From Atherix ibis (taxonomy: Eukaryota > Arthropoda > Insecta > Diptera > Athericidae): a stretch of 64,000 nucleotides of DNA. Positions 9,655 through 19,846 of the stretch are shown here, piece by piece (the first letter of the stretch is position 1; each line of letters starts with the position of its first letter). A program made the translations under genes and the position numbers. The stretch spans positions 36,434,811 to 36,498,810 of the forward strand of contig OY282605.1 in NCBI GenBank assembly GCA_958298945.1, written 5' to 3'. The notes under the pieces are model-generated. The model saw nothing but the letters and a program-made list of their open reading frames with translations. It searched no databases and was not told the origin of the DNA.

Positions 9655-9798
9655 TGAATTTAATGGCGAGCAGCGCTTGTATTTATACTGCTCTGGTGTG
9701 CTTCTAGAACATTCCGGAATTCAACTTTCTAGAATATCCTGGTACTGTCTGAAACCGTTTTTCTAGAATTTCCTGGAACTTGTCTTAGCCATGTTACA
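9655..9798 (-). promoter_or_regulatory. heat-shock-type promoter: HSE clusters plus TATA box
   Basis: On the minus strand TATAAATA lies at 9687-9680. Upstream, 9701-9720 (plus strand cTTCTAGAACATTCCGGAAT) holds four perfect alternating nTTCn/nGAAn pentamers, the binding pattern of heat-shock factor trimers. Two further clusters are at 9726-9740 (TTC-TA-GAA then an imperfect unit) and 9761-9779 (TTC-TA-GAA, imperfect, GAA). The spacing of HSE to TATA and the leader after it (AAATTCAGTCAAAAAAGTG) recall the Drosophila hsp70 promoter as I remember it. It points into the gag repeats, which start about 30-40 bp beyond the TATA box. It could instead be the U3 of an LTR beginning TGTAACATGG at 9798. 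Confidence 0.7.
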
Positions 9799-11950
9799 TT
9801 ATAAATATAGCTTAATAATCTATTTTATAAAATGGCAAATTTCAAGCTGAACAGATTTTATTTTAAATAATTCATTTATAAAACTACAATTGAATGACAT
9901 GGCTGTGTCATTCAAGTTATTTAATTTAATAAAAAAACATCTTGATTTATCTGAAAAAATAAACAATACCATAAATCTATAAGAAAGCTTATTGACCTAA
10001 ATATCAAGTGCTATTTTATCGCATTTCCAAGACCTTACAAGGATTTGGTGAGAATCAAAAGCTCTTACAATAAATTATACGCCCTTAAATATTCTTTGAA
10101 GTTCGTGAAATTGCAAATATTTTATTCAAATTGTTATTTATTTCAAACCAATAATAAATAAAATTCTTCAATAAACAAGGTTTTATTCGTTATTTGCGGA
10201 AAGATTTATATCCTTTTGAATTTTTAATATACATATTTTCTTAATAGCTATAAAAATATTAAATCTTTAAATTATAAATTAAATTTAATAGATTAAAATT
10301 AGATTGAAAATTTTCAGGCTTTTGAACCTTTTTTCAAATCTTTACAAAAATACATTTTTAGAATGACATAAAATATGTTACCAACATTAATATTGTGTAT
10401 CATTCACAAAATGACATAATATTTGCAGTATATTTTCATTCGTAAGATTCAAGTTCAATGTAATAATTCTCCCATAAATTGTTCCAAGGCAGATTATTTT
10501 GTTGCTATAAATGTATGCCAAGATTAAAGGACTAGACTGTTTAGTATCCTTAACATTTTATGATGGAAATAAATCGTAAAATTGGCACTTTTATTTCATC
10601 ACATACATAATATTACGATAAATATTTATTTAAAAAAAAAATGGTTTTTATATTTTTTAGTAACATTAAGGATATTTATAAATCCATCATTTTATATTTT
10701 AAAATCCATTTGATTTATTATTGTTAATAATGAAAAGTTTAAAAAGGATTTTATATAATTTAGAAATGGAATTTAAATTCTGTAAATATTCAAAGAAAGC
10801 TTTTCTAAAAGTGATAGGAAATTTTGTTTTATACTTTATCCTTAATAATGGTACAATTATAATTACTAAAATTAACCTTAAAAAGGAGTAAGAAAGAAAA
10901 GTTTTCCGTACAGTTACGATTGGAAAAATAAACCCTTTAAAGGAGGGAAAAATAAAAGTTTACTAATAAATTATAAACATTTTGTAAAAGTTAACCCTTA
11001 TCTTCAAGTATTTATAAAATAATAATAATATATAAATTAATTAAGATTATTTTGTAATAAAAACAATGTTGGAATACTAAAAAGTATTTTCAAGAAAGAA
11101 AATGCGTAAAAATCATGATTCTGAAATATGCAAATTATTTCGGAAATCTATACTTTGGCAAGTTATTATTATTATTAATAATTTTAAAATTAACTTAAAT
11201 TATTCAGTAATTGTATATTAAATTCATATAATAGTCAGGTAACTATAATTTTATATTGAAAATAATCATTAAAAAAAAAAACTTAAAATTTAATTTAATT
11301 TACTTTGGGATTTATAAAGACGAATAAGTAAATAATTATGATAGAATTTTGTTAACTCCTATTTGAGTAAGAATAATTTTTGCCGAGTAATGTGAAAAAA
11401 ACCATAATTTTTATTATTATGCACATAAATTTGTTAATAGCTATTTATCAGGGATTTATCTCGGTGATGTAATAAGAGTCTTCAAGTAATGATCATTAAA
11501 AGTTTGGCAACTTTTGCGTATTTTCTTTAAAGATATTCGGTTCGAAATTTTCATAAGAAAATGTAATGAGCTTAAGTAATAATAATTGCATCGTAAAACA
11601 TTGGACGATATATAAAAGTTATTATTAATAATATTTTATTAGAAATTTTCAACTTTTAGGGAAAATTTTATCAAAAATCAGGTCAAGGAAGATATAAATA
11701 TATCGGATTGCACGAACAAACTATCGGAATTTTAAGGAAATAAACTTTGAAGTAATCTGCAATTTTCATAAGGAGACATTTTATTTATTTGCATTTTACA
11801 ATAAAAAGTAATATTATGAATAAGAGAAATTTTATTTATTATGGCAGAAAAGTCATAAGATTGGAGAAAAGTCATAAGACAAACTCTCCGTCCGTATAGC
11901 TAATCCTCTAAACCCTTCTAGATGAGCAGTTCAAGTTTAGCGAAATTTAT
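9799..11950. other. AT-rich spacer, nothing assigned
   Basis: More than 2 kb of very AT-rich DNA with no open frame over 60 codons, no tandem repeat and no recognisable transposon remnant on either strand. It lies directly upstream of the heat-shock-like promoter. Confidence 0.6.
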
Positions 11951-11954
11951 AATA

Positions 11955-12450
11955 GAAAATGAAGCAGCAAAATTTGGAGCAACTATGTCCCAAAAAAAAA
12001 TACTATATTAAGCCCGATGAATTTGCAAATTTGACTTACGGAAAGTTTCAACAAATATACGGCAAACATTCTTTATTAAGAAGACAAAATTTTTGGTGAC
12101 TTAAGGCATTTTTGGAGGGATAATGCACATCAATCAAGGAAGCATTCAACATCAAAAACTGATCAAATCGTAGAACGACTGTAGGCAGTCATCACCTTCA
12201 ATGTTAACCGTTGGCTAACATTGAAGGTGATGAGTAGCCTTTGAAAATTTAGAAAAGTGGTTCTTTGAGTTACATTGGATAATGGACACTCTTTGGTGCT
12301 CTATCATTACAGTACCCCCTGTCACGAAGTCATCTCCAAGAATGCGATTTTGTCGAAAAAAAGAGAATTCCTGTGGTTTCACAGTCTCCCTTCAGTCGTT
12401 TTTGAACGATCTCCGCAAGGAGATCAGAATCTTATCGAACCCAACAGATA
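11955..12450 (+). pseudogene. mariner transposase relic with palindromic scar
   Basis: The frame at about 12116-12190 reads RDNAHQSRKHSTSKTDQIVE, corresponding to the mariner linker (usually DDARSGRPSTSKTDENVE). Just upstream FQQIYGKHSLLRRQNFW fits the second helix-turn-helix region. After a palindrome at 12190-12232, text resumes at about 12290 with YHYSTPCHEVISKNAILSKK, corresponding to the catalytic HDNAPCH region with the second aspartate lost. The DNA between (first catalytic aspartate region) is missing. No terminal repeats were recognised. Highly decayed. Confidence 0.55.
12190..12232. repeat. perfect 17-bp inverted repeat, 9-nt loop
   Basis: Arms at 12190-12206 (catcaccttcaatgtta) and 12216-12232 are exact reverse complements. 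The palindrome sits at the point where the middle of a mariner transposase is missing. Confidence 0.95.
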
Positions 12451-12454
12451 CGCT

Positions 12455-12825
12455 TTAGATGTATGAACTGGTACCATGGGAGTTTGGAGCCCCACGGTGG
12501 TTCCTCCATTGTAACCGGATAATATGACGAGCCTTTGGCTAGAACTTAGTGGCTGTGGTTGCCACCTATATCCCAGGTACGGTCTTAGCATTGGAGGTGA
12601 GGGAGTCCAGGATCCTAGGTGCTTTCACTGCAGATGATAGTAAAGGTTTAGGTTATCCTTGCTACCAACAGTTGGGGTAACTGGCTTGTAACTGGTTACT
12701 GACTGTGAGCAAATGGTTAGGGACAGGGCCAGGTAGTTGCGCAGATGTGCGTAGAGTGATGAGGGAGCGGTTCACTGGTTGAGATATTGAATGTTTACCT
12801 GCTTCATGCATGGGGCACGAAAGAT
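12455..12825 (+). other. G+C-richer unrecognised segment before the purine array
   Basis: This block is clearly less AT-rich than its surroundings (for example tggtaccatgggagtttgga at 12469-12488). It has no open frame of length and ends in aagaagaagaag leading into the array. It resembles the 3' untranslated part of a non-LTR element with a simple-repeat tail, but I cannot name a family. The second array at 36290 lacks this left flank. Confidence 0.35.
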
Positions 12826-13350
12826 GGTTAAGAAGAAGAAGATAATGATAAAGAAAAAGATGAAGACGATGAAAAAATGAAGAAGATGTAAAAGATGAAG
12901 AAGATGAAATAGATGAAGAAGAAGAAGAAAGTGAAGAAGATGAAGTAGATGAAGAAGAAGATGAAGAAAATGTATAAGATGAGGAAGATTAAGCAGGAGA
13001 TAAAGAAGAAGAATGAGAAGAAGATGCAGCAGATGAAGAAGATGAAGAAGATTAAGAAGATACAAATTTGACGAAGTAGAAAACAGAAGAATAACAAGAA
13101 GAAAAAGAAGACGCAGAAAGTGAAGAAGATGAAGTAGATAAAGAAGAAGATGAAGAAAATGTAGAAGATGAGGGAAATGAAGCAGAAGATAAAGAAGATG
13201 GAGAAAATGAATAAGTTGAAGAAGTAAAAAAAGAAGAAGAATGAGAAGAAGATGCAGCAGATGAAGAAGATGAAGAAGATAAAAATTTGAAAAAGTAGAA
13301 AAAAAGAAGAAGAATAAGAAGAAAAAATGAAGAAAATGAGGGAACTTGAG
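12826..13350. repeat. polypurine GAA/GAT array 1
   Basis: About 525 bp of almost uninterrupted purine-rich plus strand built from gaagat, gaagaa and gataaagaa units. The long leucine/serine/phenylalanine-rich open frames on the minus strand are a by-product and not genes. The right flank (gagagaatgttccatacatg, then tggcccaagca) matches the right flank of array 2 at about 37307-37340, so both arrays belong to one dispersed repeat. Confidence 0.9.
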
Positions 13351-13486
13351 AGAATGTTCCATACATGAAGTGGCCCAAGCAAGAAGTCAAAGAAGAATGC
13401 GTTGGATTATAGTGAGCTAGGTTATCGATGGCAAAATCCATTAAAGAACTGTTGACAATTTGTGGCTAGTGGTCTAGCAGCTGAAT

Positions 13487-13565
13487 GCAATTCCAGTTGC
13501 AGCCTTCCAACACTAAGACGAAGAGTGAAAACAATCGATTCATCGATATACACGTATAGATGCGC
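13487..13565 (+). repeat. dispersed repeat copy 1
   Basis: Sequence from agctgaatgcaattccagtt through cgaagagtgaaaacaatcg and catcgatatacac is similar to 14935-15015 (gaactcgattcaagttgaag, cgaagagtgcaaacaacg, catcgatttatac). I estimate roughly 70 percent identity by eye. The nature of the repeat is unknown. Confidence 0.55.
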
Positions 13566-13699
13566 AAGCTAACTCATTTGAAGCAGATGATATTGATGTA
13601 TATAAATTTAATAAAATTATGGAAAATAATGTCTTCTTATATTTTTGCTAAATGTGGTATCCTTTTCTTTAGAAATCTTTCCATCTAGATAGAAAGCGG

Positions 13700-14250
13700 T
13701 ACTTATTTAGCTTGTTCCTAAAAAATCGACTTCTTCCTTTTTTAATGACTAACCCATCACACTAACATCCCTTTTTGCTAAAGTTATTGAAAAGCCATTA
13801 GCTAATAAAATAATTTAAACCACAAAAGCTCTTCACTGACCATCAACATATATCCACTGGTGATTTAATGCCAAATCTAGCTGAAAGGGGGAACAATACT
13901 GTCAATTTTTCAGAGTTAATAAATCATTTGAGCTCATTTAATGAAAGTTGTTTTGGATGCTTAAAGCCTGTAATTTATGAAATAAATACAGGTTTTCCTC
14001 AGGGATTTGTTTTGTATCGAACTCTTCATTTTAATTTCATTAAATTATCTCCTATCTGTTATTTTGAGATCACGACCTTCTGCTTTTCATATTCCTTACC
14101 TAATTTACATTCTTGGGACTGGAACCAATATAGACTTTATATTACTACGGCTCTCGAAAAACAAGATGGAATTTCTAAAATATCTGCCTGCATTCTATTT
14201 TTTTGGAGGAAACTGGATGTTTTCGAAACTATTAAAACTATCGAATGAGT
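13700..14250 (+). pseudogene. non-LTR reverse transcriptase relic
   Basis: A decayed reverse-transcriptase remnant. The best block is at about 13968-14040: KPVIYEINTGFPQGFVLYRTLHF, corresponding to the conserved GVPQGSVLGPLLF region. Upstream fragments around 13770-13800 (TSLFAKVIEKPLANKI) fit the LPIISKIFEKLL region. The catalytic YADD block is not recognisable. Two overlapping open frames of 85 and 126 codons cover it, but the protein they predict is a relic. It follows the purine array closely, the same order as at 36290-38160. Confidence 0.5.
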
Positions 14251-14499
14251 GGAAGATCTTGTGAGGTTAGAGCGTCAATTAACATTATACCTCATGAGTA
14301 GTATGTTAAATTTTAATTATTTTATTCTAAAGATTTGATCATGAAAAAGGTATGTACCAATATGTTGCCAAAAAAGTTCACAATTCAAAAATTTAATAGA
14401 AAGATAATGGAAAGAATGCGTACCTTGATTTTTACAGTCGTGTAATCACTTGTGATAAATCATTAATTTTCAGGTATGATCCAAAAACATAACGTCAAA

Positions 14500-14862
14500 A
14501 AGAAAAAACGAAGACTGATGGCAGACTAACAAAACTCCTTGATCGAAAAAAGCTCGAATGAGATAATAGAAAATCCAACCCATGCTCATGTGTTTTTCTG
14601 ACGGTAAACAAATTGTTCACAAATAGTTTGGGCTCACAGGAGCAACTTTGAAACAAAGACTTTATAATAAAAATCCTTAACATATTAAGACAAAGGTTGT
14701 CTATGTCAAATCAGACATTGTCGACATTTGGATGCAATGCCTCCTGCCGCTAGACCATCTTCACAATTGAACTTTTGTCAAAAATAAAGAATACTGTGGT
14801 TCCCCAACCCCTCCACTCTTCGATTTACCTGATGCAATACCTCTTTTTTTTTTTTTTTTTTT
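14500..14862 (+). pseudogene. possible Tc-like transposase relic ending in a T19 run
   Basis: Fragments such as TDGRLTKLLDRKKLE (14514 on), NKLFTNS (about 14605) and WFPNPSTLRF (about 14800) resemble, in the right order, conserved blocks of insect Tc-like transposases (DEKLFTV and WPPQSPDLNP). No open frame survives. The match is weak and the fragments are in different frames. A run of 19 T at 14844-14862 closes the region. Confidence 0.3.
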
Positions 14863-14934
14863 CTATGTTCAGAAAATTCCAAAGAAGGACTTCATGCTTG
14901 GTACCATAACTAAAACCTTAAGAAATGTATTTCA

Positions 14935-15015
14935 GAAGCTGAACTCGATTCAAGTTGAAGTCTTCTAGAACTGATTCGAAGAGTGCAAACAACGTCTCCA
15001 TCGATTTATACCCAA
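14935..15015 (+). repeat. dispersed repeat copy 2
   Basis: Partner of the repeat at 13487-13565. The shared elements are the order of ctgaa, ttcaagttgaag-like, cgaagagtg and catcgat. Confidence 0.5.
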
Positions 15016-15019
15016 GAGA

Positions 15020-16050
15020 TACTTTTCTGCCACATCTCGTATAGAAAATGCATTATAGAAAAATAGGGTAAATTTCTTTAAAGAAATCTTGCCAGAAATT
15101 ATTTATACAGTTTCTGAGCTTTCATCCATAAAAAAAATTCGTTTTGATCTTTTCAAAATATTCTTTAATAAGAAGTGTACCAAAATTGTTAAATTATTTA
15201 TTTTCCATTACGTAACTTGATCGTTAAAAATAAAAATATTTTAAAAATGAGATAATCTTATCAGATATTATTTTATTTCTTATAAGAAAAAAAAATGGGT
15301 AAGTAGGCTTTTTCGGATTACAACACTTTGAAAATAAGATTTTGGTCGAAAAATATAATGCTCGTAGCTCTTCTTATTTTTATTGATATCCTTGTATATT
15401 TATTACAGAAAATATAAAATGAAAGAGAAATATTATTTTCATTTCTTTATTAAGTAAATACATATTATCAAAAGAAAAGTAAATCGTATAAATCATTTCA
15501 GCTTGATATTCTTAAAAGTAAAAACCACAAAGATTTATTGTATTTCTAATTCAACGAAATAATATCTAAAATATGTGTGTAGATATGCACTTTAAAATAA
15601 AATCATACATATTTCGTACTTATCTGGAATTTAACCAATAGACAAAAATAACATATTATTCTGAGGCAAATCCTTAAGAAAATAATACACAAGAGGATTA
15701 TCGTGTCTTGCATTCAGTTTCTTTTTCTTATGTTAACGTCAACAAACCGAAAATGGAACCATCAACTCGTAGTGCTTTTCGGCTTATAGATTGATTCATA
15801 CGTGTACTATAAAGATTTTTACGATGTTATCTATATACGTAAATATGTTCGAACATTGGTATTTCCTTTGAATAAGTACACAAGTAAATCTACGTGTATT
15901 CAATGTATTCAGATAAGATTACTACAAGCGATATTTTGGTAGACTTGTAATTAAATTCGATGTAATTTCTTTAACCTTTTTTTTTTATTATTTTTAAACA
16001 TGAAAACAATTTATTTAAATTGGATAAGAGTAAAAGTAAAATATCTTTTA
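15020..16050. other. AT-rich spacer, nothing assigned
   Basis: No open frame, repeat or transposon remnant was recognised on either strand. A slightly less AT-rich patch at 15690-15800 contains no readable protein motif. Confidence 0.55.
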
Positions 16051-16167
16051 GACATTGATGGAGTACGTTTACTAATATTATATAGTAATTCATAAAAACT
16101 TCTTGAAAATTGATGGAAAATTCTAATTATTTTCTTTCAATTTCTTTAATGCTATTCTAACGATTGT
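16051..16167 (+). repeat. 117-bp direct repeat, copy 1
   Basis: Aligns without gaps to 18561-18677 at a fixed offset of 2510 bp with about nine mismatches. It contains cataaaaacttcttgaaaat and ttctttaatgctattct. No coding content or transposon end was recognised. Confidence 0.9.
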
Positions 16168-16624
16168 AGAGAATTAACTCGTTAAGATACTATTTATTAA
16201 GTCTGAATTTATATAACAAGATATTCTTAGTTTTTCAAGAGATCTCTTAGCCAATATCTTTTTAAAAGCCAATGAGTATTGAGGATTGTTTATAGTAGTG
16301 GAATAATTGGTAATGAAACTTTATATAACGAGAAACGTATGAATTATGAGAAACGTAGAATGAAGGGCATTAACTAATTTGTATTTATTTGAGAATTTCG
16401 GGTTGAAGGAAGTAGCTTAGACAGAAATTGGAATTATGAAATTTTGTGGTTTGTTCTTTAGTATAAATTTTAATATATTGTTATCTTGCATGAGGTATTC
16501 TTATAAGCCGTTTATCCACGATTGTTATATATCCTAGATAGCGTACTTATTTGCTTAGAAATAAGAGTTATTTTTATTGTGACTATTTTATTTTATTTTA
16601 AACGTTAATTTTCCTTTGGGCAGC
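16168..16624. other. AT-rich spacer, nothing assigned
   Basis: No feature recognised between the 117-bp repeat and the mariner fragment. AT-rich on both strands. Confidence 0.5.
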
Positions 16625-16725
16625 TATACATCATTTTAGGTTCCGTTTCCACTCTTCGTAGCAATGCTGAAAGGCTTCAAATGGAATCGACTTCAACTCC
16701 TCGTTTATCCTTTTTTCCGATCTTA
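16625..16725 (-). pseudogene. mariner transposase C-terminal fragment, minus strand
   Basis: The minus strand reads EVDSI then, in an adjacent frame, SIPFEAFQHCYEEWKRNLKW followed by CIAAQ. This matches the C-terminal tail of mariner transposases (usually FQKCFEQWKKRWEKCI). The rest of the element is not recognisable. An A-run lies at about 16759-16776. The plus-strand 66-codon open frame at 16664-16864 is antisense to it and not a gene. Confidence 0.45.
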
Positions 16726-16779
16726 CCATCAAGATGAAGTACAAAAATTAGCTCTACAAAAAAAAAAAAAAAAAAATAA

Positions 16780-17420
16780 GCTCAGCAGAAAGGGATGGCT
16801 GGAACTTAACAAATATGCCTTTTTGTCGATAAAAACTCGTCAATGGAGACATATTCAATGTTAATCGATAGTCTGATCTCATAAAATTAATTATTCATTG
16901 GACATTTTCATAAGCTTACGATGTTAAAGTCCTCTTTGAGCGAGGTTCGTCTACCAGTTCTACTCGGAACTCCAAAAATATTTTTTGGCCTTACACCACC
17001 AAAACACGTATGCTCTTGATAAAAAATTACCTGTAGTCTTTTAATAGCTCTTTGATATTCAAACTCAAGGATTTATAAAGCTTAATAAAATATTTAAAAA
17101 AAAAACAAAAAACTAAACTTCACTTAAGAAGTTTTAGAAGGTTTTCTTGGTTACGGATCCAGGGTGAAATTTATACCTCCTATCTGAGAAGCACTAACGT
17201 ACAAGCTATGTGCAGTGTTGCCATATCGCTTTCACTGATGACAGTCCTCTTACTTTTCTGCCTCACAACGTATATAAGGAACAATGAAATTTTAAAATTA
17301 GTATTAATTATAAATATTTTTCTATAGGTTATTCTCTTTAGTTTATATTTTTTGAGATAAAAGAAATGTTTGTTCCATGGATGATTATACCAACTTGGAA
17401 TTTTTTTTGCAATAAAATTG
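16780..17420. other. unassigned AT-rich sequence
   Basis: No readable protein. A short stretch at 17175-17225 (aagcactaacgtacaagcta) is vaguely similar to 38535-38560 near another mariner relic, which may mean remnants of one family's flank. Otherwise nothing is seen. Confidence 0.4.
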
Positions 17421-17422
17421 TA

Positions 17423-18118
17423 TAGTCGAAAAAGTTCATAGCATTTTTCAACAGATGAAAAATCGGTTTATTGTATCAAAAATAGATCGGAATAAAGAGA
17501 TAATTGGCTTGTGAAAAAAATTGTGGTGTTTTTTGTTTTTGGTTTGGAAATTTTCATATCAAAGGCGAGGCCCGTTTTGGTCGGCCAATTACCCAAACAA
17601 CTGATGAAATTGAGCGAGACCGGGATATTAATTTAATAATTATCATCAAACCATTTCAAGTGATTTTCAAAAGACTGGGCTCATAAAAAAAATACGATCT
17701 TTCTGTACCTCATGAAATGAATATAAAAAACAAGATGGACTGACTTAACATCTTCAATACGCTGCTAAAGCGCAATGAAATCGAGCCATTTCTGAAACGA
17801 ATTATAACAGGCGATAAAAAATGGATAAGATACGAAAATATCGTTCAAAGAAGATCAAGTTTATAAGTAGCAACTATATAGCCCAGACATAACACCCTCA
17901 GATTCGCTTCAAGAGAGGCCGATAGAAATGACTTAATTTAATTTTTCAACCAGGAATCACAGAAGCTCTATACTAATGGAATCATGGTTCTATCCGAAAA
18001 ATGGCCAAACATTGTCGATAATAATGGAAAATTTTTCGTTTAAATAAATTAATTTTAACACTCTCTCTTAGGCATATCCATTTTACTGAAAAAAACACCA
18101 CGAACTTTTTCGATTCAC
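17423..18118 (+). mobile_element. internally deleted mariner, irritans/cecropia-like
   Basis: The ends share a terminal inverted repeat containing TCGAAAAAGTTC (17426-17437 and its reverse complement at about 18101-18114) beside TA. Transposase fragments on the plus strand are FWFGNFHIKGEARFGRP, QTTDEIERDRDI, LLKRNEIEPFLKRIITGDKK (first catalytic region, GDEKW read as GDKKW) and, at the C-terminus, LYTNGIMVLSEKWPNI followed by VDNNGKFFV and a stop. The region carrying the second and third catalytic aspartates is deleted. This is a non-autonomous copy of about 700 bp. Confidence 0.8.
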
Positions 18119-18119
18119 T

Positions 18120-18560
18120 AATATATATTTTATTTATGGTTGAATCGGAAATAGCTTCAATATTTATTTATTTTACAATTAATTTTATTTCATATTTGTA
18201 ATAATACTTCAGATCTTATATATTCTAGTATTTTCTATGCATAACATTGCAGATAGCATTAAATATTCAAATGTAAATGGGAAAGTTTTTATAATATTTT
18301 TTTTCCTTTTTACAATTATATAAATAAAATTTATCCTCTAATAAGAATAATGAACAGAAATAAACTTGATCGGTATTAATAGCTTATTTTTATGCGCTTA
18401 CATATTGATTTTACAGGAATTTATTATTCTTAAAAAAAAAACCAATAATAATGTTGAAAATTATATATCAATATTTTTAACACTTGAAAATGAGAGAAAA
18501 GTTTTTCTTCTTGTTATAATTTATTTTCTTTCGTTAAGCACTAATTATTCGTTAAATTTA
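18120..18560. other. AT-rich spacer, nothing assigned
   Basis: A 79-codon plus-strand open frame (18366-18605) overlaps the start of the second 117-bp repeat copy. It has no recognisable motif and its composition is that of AT-rich DNA. Confidence 0.5.
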
Positions 18561-18677
18561 GATATTGATGGAACACGTCTACTAATATTATATAGCAATT
18601 CATAAAAACTTCTTGAAAATTGATGGAAAATTCTAATTATAATCTTTCAATTTCTTTAATGCTATTCTGACGATTGA
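18561..18677 (+). repeat. 117-bp direct repeat, copy 2
   Basis: Partner of 16051-16167, about 92 percent identical by eye. The two copies bracket the two mariner fragments. Confidence 0.9.
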
Positions 18678-18679
18678 AA

Positions 18680-19840
18680 AAATCTATCGTTAAGCTCTGA
18701 TTATTCGTTAAATTGTAATTCAATAGAAAAATTATTAAATTATAATTCGTTAAATTGTAATTCAATAGAAAAAAATTAATAATTTTTTGGAAGTTCTTAT
18801 GAAATCCTTGGGTGTGGGATGGGAAGATGAAGGTATTAAAATTTAAAATACAAAATGATGAATGTTAAGTTCGACAGAAGTATGGCTAGAGTATGGCCGT
18901 TAGCTTTATGCGATGATTGTGGATATGTTCGAATGGAGTTCAAATTTCGAATGCAGATCACACGATTTTGTTTATCTTTTAGAATTGAGCTTTTATTTTT
19001 CATTGATTTCTCATAATTATGATTCAATCACAATTATTATTCAATCAAAAGTTACATAAAAAAATGCATAGACTAGTTGGCAGTTAATAATTTTTTTTTC
19101 AAATGCCGTAAGCACTTTTCTTAATTATATTCTACGTTATTTGATCAAGACGTGGCTTCGCCTACTCATCTCAACGTCCAAACATTCAGTGCCTCGTGTA
19201 AACTCTATTCCTTCATGATGACAACTCACTCCAGTTCGCCTCGCACATCGACAAAGCGTCATCGAATCATGGAATTTTTTGAAAGTAGTATTGCTACAGC
19301 CACCAAAATTGACCAAAAACTCGATGCATAGTCTTCGAACAAATCATAAATACTATCGCCAAGGCTACCATAACAATTTCTTGAACTCAAATCAAATGAT
19401 GATACTTATTTCATGAAATTGAAACTACATTTCATATACATCCATGTTGTTTTATTTTAAGAAGTGCATTAAGTATATTTTAAAAAACTCTGCAGCATCT
19501 TTTCAGATCTAATTTGTAACTGTTCTATTATTCCATCAAATAAGAACTTAAACCCATTTTTAAATATAGACCTATAAATATCAGTTAATTAATCCTAAAA
19601 TAAATATTATTTTAATTAAAGCTCTCCTTGAATTACGTTATAATTTTATTAAAGGAGATATTTTTAATCAAAAATTTATATATTACAAAAATAAATTTGT
19701 AAATTGTAATTTGATGAAAGCATTTTCCAATACTTAACTTAAGAGAATTAATTAGAAAAGTATTTAATTTATTTTAATTACATAGAAAAATACTATCAAT
19801 AAATGAAATTATGTAATTGAGCAAAGAACGCTCTTTGTTG
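18680..19840. other. AT-rich spacer, nothing firmly assigned
   Basis: A less AT-rich patch at 19150-19350 (ttcgcctactcatctcaacg) may be a retroelement remnant, but no motif is clear. No other feature recognised. Confidence 0.45.
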
Positions 19841-19846
19841 TAATTA

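Larger units (their letters stand above)
5993..9798 (-). mobile_element. Ty3/gypsy retrotransposon relic, minus strand
   Basis: In minus-strand order this relic has a promoter-like block (9655-9798), a gag N-terminal repeat region (9650-6800, split by a Jockey-like insertion at 7201-8840), a gag core (about 6800-6430), an aspartic protease remnant (about 6345-6200) and the RNase H end plus linker (to 5876). Most of reverse transcriptase and all of integrase are missing. No certain LTR pair, primer binding site or polypurine tract was found. The order gag, protease, pol agrees with Ty3/gypsy. Confidence 0.65.

Noticed and set aside
12772..13441. Long minus-strand Leu/Phe/Ser-rich open frames
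   Set aside because: They are the pyrimidine strand of polypurine array 1. No start context or domain beyond the repeat.
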